From Trichobilharzia szidati (taxonomy: Eukaryota; Platyhelminthes; Trematoda; Strigeidida; Schistosomatidae): DNA of 64,000 nt. The stretch's first letter is position 1. The number at the start of each line of letters is the position of its first letter. A program made the translations under genes and the position numbers. Below, piece by piece: positions 47,949 through 58,465 of the stretch. Under the pieces are notes generated by a model. That model was not told the origin of the DNA. It did not search any database and saw nothing but the letters and a program-made list of their open reading frames with translations. Where the stretch lies: contig OX235279.1 in the NCBI GenBank assembly GCA_944472155.2, positions 50,627,564-50,691,563 on the forward strand. The letters run 5' to 3'.

Positions 47949-48309
47949 AACTGAGGTCGACAACGTATGACAGAACATTTGTGTGCTTCTATGCGTTTTT
48001 CAGTAAATATGTAGGCGAATAAACTAACACACTCAGAATGGAACTACACCACCCTTGAAATGCAGTGTGAAGCGAAAAGGAGATGCACTATTGCATGCAC
48101 TACATGCTGATAATTCCAAAGTGTATGAAAAATACTCTCTGAAATAAATCTTTTATTATTATTGTGGCTATTAGATAAGTAAATTTGATAGCACCTCCAA
48201 TCATCGACTTATGTATGCATGCATAAGTAGATAAATGTAATCGATTTTACGAAGTACAGACGACGTAAGATGCGTAGGGATAGAAATTTTGATGGTGAAA
48301 TTCTACAAA
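47941..48309. other. Short sequence between left arm and copy 3
   Basis: About 370 bp that I cannot match elsewhere in the window. No coding signal. Confidence 0.5.
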
Positions 48310-49531
48310 AGTGACATGTGGCCCCGTTAACTCATGCGTAACTTCCTTTTATCATTCTCAGTATACATTCTCAGTAAAAACCCAACTTTGAGCAGTCAAA
48401 CAGCCCGAATGAAACAAACAAACAAATGTAATAAACTATTTATTGTAAGATATGATCTGACTACTGACTGTGTGGTGGTGGATGGTGTCAGGTGAGAGAT
48501 TGACTTCAATGGATTTCCAACACTCACAATAACCAGTGAAATGTGAGACAGAAGTGATGAGACAAAAGACACCAGAATATAAAGTGGATACACGGCTGAA
48601 TAGACAAGCAGACAGGCAGGAGAAAAAGAGAGGAATATTAAGTAATGAAATGATCCTCCATCTGTTACACAATTCTCAATGAATTTAGCCTCCAGGGGGT
48701 TTACATCAACAATTCGATAATTAAAATAAGCGAATAGCCTGTCGATCATCAATATGAACTCAAATCTTTCATCGTGTGCATGCGAGTGAGTGACTGTGTG
48801 TGTATGTGTGCACGTGCTTGAGTTTGTGTGATTTCAGCGCTATAACTTTGTTCACGTATGTGTACAACATTTAGTGTGCACTTGTGTCGGCATGTCACAT
48901 CCACCTACAGCTCTATAGTGATTGCACTTCCCATAGAACACGCATGCTTCAATTGATTTTTTCAGCTCACATTATCATATCCTGTGTAGATTAATTTTCA
49001 CCGAGTATGCATTTTTGTATGCGGACAAATGGAATATAATAATCGAGATTGCGTTGACAGATGGATGCTAGTGTAAATGACATCTAATGTTCGCGTGCAT
49101 CTATTTGTTCCTCTGTGTGTGTGAGCGTGTATGCGTGTATGCGTGTGTGTGTGTGTGTGTGGATATTCCATTTCATCCTAGCATGAAAGAGAAATAAATA
49201 TCCACTGGTAAAGCTGTGTGCATATGTTGTACAATTGAGTCACAAAATGGATAATTACACTGAGACAGACGCGAATGTAGTAAAGGGAAAATTAAACATC
49301 CATGTTAAATCACTGGTAGATTCAAGGATAAAAGGTGCGAAGATTGGAGAAAGCACTTGAAATTCAGTTATTCCACTCTGTCGTTAATGTGTAGCATCCA
49401 TTATTAGAAATCTAGCCATCCTAAATTGTGAATACCAGTGGTAAAACCTGACTTTGCTTTACTAGGAATCAGAGGACTCTACGACTGCTTCAGATTGGTG
49501 ATGATGATGGAAAATACCACTGGTTATTCAG

Positions 49532-50090
49532 TTACTCATCATCACCATCATCCTCAGTGACTTCCTCGTAAAACTCATCGAATTTTAGGGAGCATTTCTG
49601 ATTCTTGATGTAATACTTTTATTCATTGTCGTTAACAAGGAATTGAGTTGTATGAGGCAAACACACTAGTATTGCTCTTCATCGAACTGTATTTCCCTTA
49701 GTGCCTCTATGGCATACTGCGAAAATGATTTAATTGAATCTGGTTTAAGTAGGATCGCGTCGAAGATTTTCCCTTTTCCCCCTCCAGTAATGTATGTCAT
49801 CACTAAATTTGACCCTATTGTAATACGTGACATGACAAACCACACTTTAGTGTGAAGATTGTATGGCAGTAGGAATAATCTCTTCCGAAAAGTAGATAGT
49901 AAGAATAGCATAGAATCTATTCAAGTGGAGTTGAAAGAATTTCCCACTGTGGCAGTCAGTCTCTCGAGTAACTCGTCAGCGTCGTTGTCTTCGTCAGTTC
50001 GAAATACATCCATTGTTTTGTTTTCGACTGCGTCAAACCAACGAAATGACGTTCACTTATCACAAAGAGAACCATACAACATTTGCGTGT
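49532..50090 (-). pseudogene. Unidentified protein-like stretch, second copy
   Basis: It matches 4180-4750 with the same stops, the same acidic end (stop complement at 49532-49534) and only a few substitutions (for example Lys to Glu in the segment AIKALREIQF). Shared breaks mean the damage predates the duplication. Confidence 0.35.
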
Positions 50091-51265
50091 CGATTCTACA
50101 TTAGGTGATTTCGATTTCATGAGCTCGTCCGTATAGGAGTATTCTTCCATGCTACTATGACCAATGCATTTTCTGACACTGCTACCAGCTATCATCATAA
50201 TTGAAGTTTAGAAATAGAATATTTCACTATTGAATTCACTGAGTCAAGTGTATCTGTATACTTGCGTCACAGTGTGATTAATTAATTTTCCAAAAATACT
50301 AATGCCTATTGATTGGCGTTTCCAGGATTTATTTAGGTCTGTTCACCAAACGAAATGATGAGAACTATGGGTAAGTTGATGTAATGCTGCAGTATTATAT
50401 AATAGAAAATTCATTACTACTGACTGAAGGATTTACAGTCGAACACCAGACACACCATTTGCATACATATTTATATCTTCGGAGTAATAGGTGTCGGGTG
50501 CAGATATGATCTATTGCAAATCAAACTCGATGTGCTTTGCTTAGCTTAATTGTATACGCGGAATGGAGGCTGTCGGGTAGTTGATTTTGTTTCACGGGAC
50601 TACAGCAATGCTGTAATCATATCAGGTGTTATGTCTGTCAGTTTTGAAGGCGTCTTATCAACCGTTTCGCGCAGATTGAATATCTGTTGTGGCGTTTGCT
50701 ATGCTGTTGGCGGGAACACGCCGCGACGACTTTGATCTTCACTCAGATGTGTCTTGTGACAACAGGCATATGTGAGTTGGAAACCGAAATGTATGTCCTA
50801 CAAGCAACTGACTACAGATATTATCGCCAATTAATCTTGGGAGGTAGAAATAAGAAATGGTGACGAAGTCCCCTTAAATATGAAGTTAAGCACGGTGAAT
50901 TCATCTCAGATCATCAAGGGGAGAGAGACACGAGCTTATCTCTATCAAGGAAAATGACTGATGAGAATGTAGCTGACAGTGGTGATATTGATTGAAGTTG
51001 ACATTAATCCACTCTCGGTGTCTAGTGTACTTCATTTAGCTATGATCACCACTGAGTATTGATTCAGTGAACATCCCCTCGTTGTCCATACATCACGGTT
51101 AGCCAATTCATCTTCGAAGTTGACTTTTCAAGCTCAGACAGTGCTCACCTATGAAGTCGAACTTGCGAAAACAATAAGAACAAGGAGTACACAGGATTTT
51201 CAGTAGGATTTGAAACAGATGGATTATGTTCAGGAATTAGTCGTGTCTATCTTGAAAACAATGAC

Positions 51266-51282
51266 TATTGTTGTTGTTGTTG

Positions 51283-51333
<51 letters not shown>

Positions 51334-51357
51334 ACGATGATGATGGTGATGATGTCA
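51266..51357. repeat. Compound triplet tract, copy 3 allele
   Basis: GTT, GCT and GAT runs with unit counts differing from copies 1 and 2; the frame stays open (88 aa). Confidence 0.9.
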
Positions 51358-54300
51358 ATGGTGGTTGTGGCATTCATCATCTCCCGTACACTCTAGGGCT
51401 CATGATTAGGCTACCTATGAACTGTACAGTTGGTTTGGTTTTGCTTACTGAGTGCTTAGTCATAGCATCATATTAATCAACTCAGATTACAATAGGTAGA
51501 ACACCTTGGTGTCATTACTTCCTATGCTAAGCGAACAATTTCTATTCAAAATAAATGTTTTCATATTAATATTCATTTATTCTAATGCCAATATGATTAC
51601 CATCTCCTCTAGTAATTGTCATGATAATTATTTTCATGTATAAATGTATATATCACATTTCATTGACTAGTTATCCGACTGACTCATTAGTTATGTAACG
51701 GATTGACATGGGAACTATCACTTACTACTATTCAGCTCATTGTCACATATGAAGTCAGCTCAGAGGTGATTATTTTGGAGATGGGGGCAAGTCACATAAT
51801 CATATCATACAATAATTGTTTATAGTAGAGTGGAGTGCAACAAAGGGATGAAGCTTTCGCGTTGAGGGTAGAGTTGATGATCTCACCCCAACCTAGACTG
51901 GATCTGACGGGAGTGGGATTAGTTTTGTAACGCTATTTGTTACACAGCTACAAGAACAAACAATCTCCCACTTCTCTTCAACAGTGTGTGTGTGTGTGTG
52001 CGTGCGTGCGTGCGTGTGTGTGTGGGAAATAATAATAACAATGTATTTATTGTTTGTATTTCTCCATTGATCCTATTTTATCCGTCTGAAAATGTGAGTA
52101 CATCTGAACACGTGTTATTTGACAGAGAGGAGATAATGAATGTTAATGAAAATATGGAATAAATTTCACTCAGACTGTCCTACTTGTCAATGATTGATTA
52201 AATCGATTTCACAGATTGACAATTTATAACAAAAATGATAAGTATGCCATTGAGAGTGACACGAAGTGCTTGATCTGATGTTGAGTGAAGTGAACAGTTT
52301 AAAATTCACTGGGAATTGAATAGAGAATGACTGTGAAGGCTAGTGCTGAGTTATTCCTGAGTGATCGTGAAGAACACCATTTCTCCCATTGTCATTGGGG
52401 AATTGTGTAAGATATGTGGAGTTAAATCTCAATAGGCGGCTGAATGTCCGGGCGACATTTGAGTAAATCAGTGTTACAGTACTTGTGAAACAATTAGTAC
52501 TCGTTTTGAGAGATCGTCATGCGATATGTGAAGCAAGAATACATAGTCTACTGCATGTGAATACAACAGATGAAAAAAAACTAACCAAACAAATTTGCCT
52601 CGAGAACCCCGGAGTATTTTGATGCATGTGATGAACATTTAGTCCTGATAAGAAGTCGTCATTCGTAGGAATACTTCCACAGAACAGACTTCAGAGATGA
52701 AGAAGTCTATCCCATGCTTTAGGTAGACAAGGATTAAAAGATTTGGGTGTGAGGCGATTTCAGTCAAATAAAAATCACCTTTCAACTTCAACCTAAGAGA
52801 TCTGTTTTCACTCCTGATTCGCTTAACTCTAAACATTTCGGTGTTTAATATCAGCTATGCATAACCAACACAAGTGCTGGAAAACATCGTGAAGTTGCAC
52901 CACTTAATGATACTATGACAAAATGAAAAGATCACAGATTCGTCTAAGTGAGCAATAAGAAACCCAAATTACCAATAAAAACAAGATACGTGTGTCACTC
53001 TTTTGAACTCGTCAATATTGTATGTATCCATCTATCCCCACCTCCCTTATGGAATTGAATTTCTAATAAGGATACAATTCAGACGCAGTAAGATAATAGT
53101 GACAATCCCAGTAATGACACTGAACGTAATCAAAGCAATAATAATAACGATAACAATGATAACAACGACAACAGCAACGACAATAACAATAATAATGTTG
53201 GAGTCAAAGTCATTAATATTGTTGTTGTTAATATTAAGCAAATCAGCAATAGTGACAGTAATGGTAGTGAAGTGGAGAAATAATATGAGAGGAAATATCA
53301 AGAATACATTTTCACTCTCCCCTTCTCCCGCTCTCATTTCCATACACCCACTTGATCACTCTATAGCTTGACAAACCAATAAGTTTACAAAACCCGCATT
53401 CACCTGTCCAGCTGGAAGTAATCCACTTGTAGATCTAATCACTAGGTTAATAGGATACGATAGCAGGGGGAAGAGATTTATGTGACTGATCTTTGCTTAT
53501 TGTCTTGTTTGTCTTTTGTCATATTCGTCAGTTTGTTTCCTCGTTTGTCTGTCTGTCTATTTGTTTGTGTTTTACCTGATAGTGTGCATCTCACCTCTCT
53601 AATGACACTCACTCACTAGCTCTAGACATTCGCTTTCAATGAAGCCACTCGTGTAAATTAGCACCGATAGAGCGTTACACACACATGACGGGAGCAACCA
53701 TCATGACTGTCCAACGTGTTCTACACTTGCAATATCATCGTCCGCCTGCACCACGATTACAGTGATCCAACTGTTATAATAATAATAATAATAATTAGTT
53801 GGTCAGTAGCACCTATTTAATTGTTTGGATGTTCTAAGCAGTGTACAACCTCAACGATATTTAAAACTCAACACGTGTTCATCCCCGATTGATAGATAAC
53901 ACTGAGAGACTGATGCACCATCCCGTCCTGATAAACAATGGAATGAAGGAAGGGATGTGGACTAGTCAGAGGAAAATGCCCGGATTACTAGTAGTGTGTT
54001 GACTATCAACATCAACGTCGTCATCATCATCATCACACTTATCACTCTCCTCTACACCATAGGAGGTTTATTAAATCGGCCTACTTTACAAGGTTTTGAC
54101 AAGTCATTCATCAGGATATCGATGGGCAATGCTTCAGTTCCCTAAATCTCCTAGTGATACATTGGATAGTTCTTCCATCCTGGGTATGTTTTAAAAGCTT
54201 GTATAAGCTGGTGTATGGCAGACGACTGTTTCTATTTGCATTAATATATCTGACTGTCATCATCGCTGTACCATCGCTGACACCGTCTGAGATTTGTTGA

Positions 54301-54460
54301 GGATTCATAAAGCATCCCTCTCTCCTCTTAGACATGCTCTTCATAACTAATTATAGGTGCGGTCAGCATTTCACCCGGATATATATAAAAGACACAAAAC
54401 TTTCCCAAATACTTTCTTCTTTGCCCTTCTAGATCACATGATCCCCTTCAAAATTCTTGA

Positions 54461-54652
54461 ATGCTCAAACAGACTTCAAAGAAAAGAGGATGGACCACAA
54501 GGAAATTTAGTCAGAGATATTTGCAGACTATCGCATGTCTGGGTCCCTCTAGTGGGCGAAGAAGAATAATACGTGTCAAACTTTCAGCTCATCAGCTTAG
54601 TGGATCGTCGAATGAGAATGGTGATACTGGTGGTGGATCTGATTCCTCTTAA
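54461..54652 (+). other. Open frame of 63 aa, right arm copy
   Basis: Identical to the frame at 45707-45898; see there. Because the arms are recent duplicates, identity here is not evidence for selection. Confidence 0.2.
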
Positions 54653-55961
54653 TTTGACCTCTACCATTTGTGGAGTGTTTGTTTACTTGTTTGTTTGTTA
54701 TGCGAAATGCATCGCAGAATATGAATACTTTGCACTCGAATGCTACTACATATATTTGTCGACGGGAAATGAGATAGAAACATAGTGGCAATCACTTGTA
54801 TTCTGTTTACTTTCTCATGTTTGTGAACGAAGAAAGACGGAGTTATGTTTGTTAGATTGAATATTCGATTAGCCAGCATAGAACAACACCTCATACTACT
54901 TAACTGTCTGTCACCAACCATCTGGCTAGTATCTAATCGTTAATTAGCAATCGAACCTGACTATTCTATCCACTATAAGGCATTTCAATTTGTCAAATGT
55001 ACTTGGAGATCGCATCCATGCATGCATGGGCGACGAGGAAGAGAGGAATTTCCTGCTTATTCGATATGAACTGGTATTGTTAGTGCATCGAAAATTATCC
55101 TCGTTGAAAATTGACTAAACTCCAAAACTAACAGTGACATTGAGGATAATAGCGTTAGTGTTAGTTAGTCTATAAAGCTAATTGGTTACAGTGTGAGAAG
55201 AAAACTAGACAAGATTGGAGAATGGGAAGATGAAGGAATGAAGATTTCGCTTTAATTTTAGCAATCAGGCAGGGGGAGAGAGAGAAAGAGAAAGGGGAAC
55301 TTCCCATCCTTCTCGTTATATATCTGTTCCGATGAAAAGGAATGCAATCCACTAATTGTTTTATCGTTGAAATCAAAGTACAAAGAGAAAACAGCTTCCG
55401 TTATGCGTGATCGTATGGCAGCAGGTTAATGGTTTAATTTTCATCCGTCTCATTCATCACATCTTTGATTTCAGTAAGACATTTTCACTAAAATATCCTC
55501 TGTATTCATTATCGAAGTGTTTGTTAGCAGTTTCAATTTCTCCAACCATCATTGTCAATCTAATCTTGTTATACCATGCGCGTCTGTTTCTCTCTCTCTC
55601 TCTGTAGTGTGCGTGTGGGTGTTCGTGTGCGTGTGCGCGCGTGTGTGAATGTGAGTGCATGCATTCTGGTGCAAATTTGAAATAAAATGCTGATAATTCC
55701 ATTGTGTGTATGTGTACGAGTGAGTGCGTTTATCCAGCAATCTGACTTTCTCCCCCTTGCTTAATTATTTATTTATCTATTCATTCATTCAATCATTGAT
55801 TTGTTCATCCATTATTTATTGCAGTAGAATAAACGGTGAATGCAATTCATGTTTGCGTGCAGACAACTCATTCGCTTTTGTCAGTTGGAGAGTGGAAAGC
55901 TTTGCATCAACTAGCTAATTGACATTACCTGTGTCAGATTAATCTCACTTTACGGCTCTTC

Positions 55962-56195
55962 TTGCCATTCAAGAGTTAATTTGTAGGGAGTTGATTTGTC
56001 TCAAGTTCGGTCACAGATTGATATCAGTTAGAGAAGCACTGAAAATCAGCTGGCTGTACTGGAGAGCTGTTCCCCCCCCCCCTCCTACCTAGATTGGTAT
56101 TCTTTACAGTATGCACTCACCGGAGTTCTAATTCAGAACCTTCCAGTTACAAGGCGAGCTCGTAGACCATTCAGTCACTAGGACCCAAATTAATC
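55962..56195 (-). mobile_element. Family R repeat (right arm copy)
   Basis: Counterpart of 44166-44395 with C11 in place of G12. Equally decayed. Confidence 0.7.
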
Positions 56196-56598
56196 GCCCA
56201 TGAGTTTCTACTCCTACCAATCGATATGTTAGGATTATTTTCCTTAATTATGCTAAGGATTCTTCGAAATTCCCTACTTCATCGCCATCTGTACACGACT
56301 ATGGCGGAAGTCAAGAAGGAAGCGGTAAGCGAAGTTGACTGTTTCCGAAAGCGAAGAATACTCAAGTCTGCAGGACAAAGACGAAAAGATATCCAGTGGT
56401 AGGCGAGATTACTTGGTACTCACGTTTGTGGAACTCAGAATTCATCCCTTACTCATTTGCCCATTCATCTGCTTATTTTATCTCCATGTATGTCGAAGAA
56501 GAGAAAAGTTCAATCCAGTTAACACTTTACAACATAGAATGCACAGGTATACACATGTATGTGTTTAGGAAGCAATTAAAGATATAGTGAACTAATAA

Positions 56599-57783
56599 AT
56601 ATGAGTAGGATTTCATAGGCAGTAGAATGAGTTAGATTGTTGAACACACCAGTGATTCACTTGAATATCCACAGAGTTTTATATTCCAGTTATCATCATT
56701 CTGTTGTTTTTGTTGTTGCTGCTGGTGCTATTGTTATTCCCGTTGACGATGACTGTGATGATAGGAGAGATCATCATGTATTCTAGTTACCATCCAGATC
56801 ATTATCGCTTTGATAATTTATGCTGTCTCCTATCTTTTATAAGCTCTCAACAAGTTCTTAGCATATTCTCTGCTTCCTATTGTTTGCTTTCTGTAACACT
56901 TGAGTATCCTCTAACCCATTCATTGTTATTATTATCATTACCATTATCGTTATTGTTATTGTCTGAAGTGGTTTCATTCCAGGAGTCAGTAGAGAGGGAT
57001 TGTTAGTGACAAGTGTATTTCACACAGACTCTGCTAGTTTTCTTGCTATTGCTCGTGTTGTCCTCGATTATAGTCAATGTGATTACTAACTAGTCTCCAT
57101 CGGACAGTAGGATTTATGTAATCACCGATTGAAATGAACACACTGGTGGGGTGTGATGGTGTAGGGTGACAAATAGAAAAGCATGATTCATCATTCGCTT
57201 ATTCACCTCTTCTGTCTATTTGATGAAATGATCAAGTTGATATAAAGTTAGTTGTAAATAAAATTCAATAGAATGAGATCACATGGGATGAATTGAATTG
57301 AGTTCAGTTGGATTGTGTTGAATTGAATAATGATAAAAATAATGGTAATGATAATCACTTTATTTATTCCAAATAATTGAATCGAGTTGAGTTGAAGTGA
57401 AGTGATGTGAAGCAAAGTGAGTTGAGGTGAAGCGAAGTGAGGAGAAATGTAGCGGAGAAGTGAGAGCCAGCTTCTCATGTTCGCACGTTTGACCTTATTA
57501 TGTGTACGTACAACATGTGATGTCACTGCTATTCTTCTTTTCAATTCCACTTTCCTATCGTTCTCAATAGGAGAAATATGGTTTCCGGATAGCAACTAGA
57601 ATACATGATGATCTTTCCTATCATCACAGTCATCATCAACGGGAATAACAATAGCACCAGCAGCAACAACAAAAACAACAGAATGATGATAACTGGAATA
57701 TAAAACTCTGTGGATATCCAAGTGAATCACTGGTGTGTTCAACAATCTAACTCATTCTACTGCCTATGAAATCCTACTCATAT
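56599..57783. mobile_element. 1185-bp terminal-inverted-repeat element (right arm copy)
   Basis: Same length and structure as 42587-43771. Few differences, for example gatcatctttcc here where the left copy's inverted end has gatcatctctcc. Confidence 0.75.
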
Positions 57784-58465
57784 GGATTCAATTCTGACCA
57801 TAGTTAACATTCCCACCATCACAACCACCTTGTTTTCAGTAATCTTATTTTGTAACTATTCAATAGAATCACGTCATGGCATACAGTTTTTCTCTCCATT
57901 TTATACAATTTATTCTGAGTTATCAATGACTCTTCCCGTTCTCACCCTGCAATTCGATATTACACGTCCAATTTGTGATGTCACTGTCTTTCTCTTCGTT
58001 TGTTTGTTTGCTTTCGAAATTTCATTTCCCTCTCCACTGTCGACTCTGATGTCATTGGAAGCATTAACTTCTCGATGTGGTTTGTGCATGTCATAGCTGA
58101 CATCAGAGTTCTGGTGGTTGTGGTGGTGGTGGAAATAACAGACAAAACAAACATTGATTCACAGAATGCATGGTAATTTTAGCTGTTCATTCGATACAGT
58201 CATGCACCAGATTTCTCATCTGGACATGCCGACATATGTGTTGACGCTGAAATGAGACTACAATTCAACGTCTCTAGATGGTGATTCTCAAGCATTCTTC
58301 ACTGTGCTAGCTATCGTGTATTTGTGCATCATGAAGGCCAATGACAACTGGGAACTCGTGTCTCACATTTGGTCATTGTTTCTGGAGTTGTGGGTTCCGG
58401 ACTGAAGTCTCAGTTGCAGCATCAATACTTGACAACTGGTGATGCGTGCGTTTTTAGTACTAATA

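Larger units (their letters stand above)
48310..52418 (+). repeat. Copy 3 of the ~6-kb unit, forming most of the palindrome spacer
   Basis: It is the reverse complement of about 1850-5956, again nearly identical. On the right it is cut exactly where the right arm begins (52419), at a point just before the CR1-like fragment present in copies 1 and 2. On the left it ends where copy 1 homology also fades. A deletion of roughly 28 bp relative to copy 2 occurs near 52165. Confidence 0.87.
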
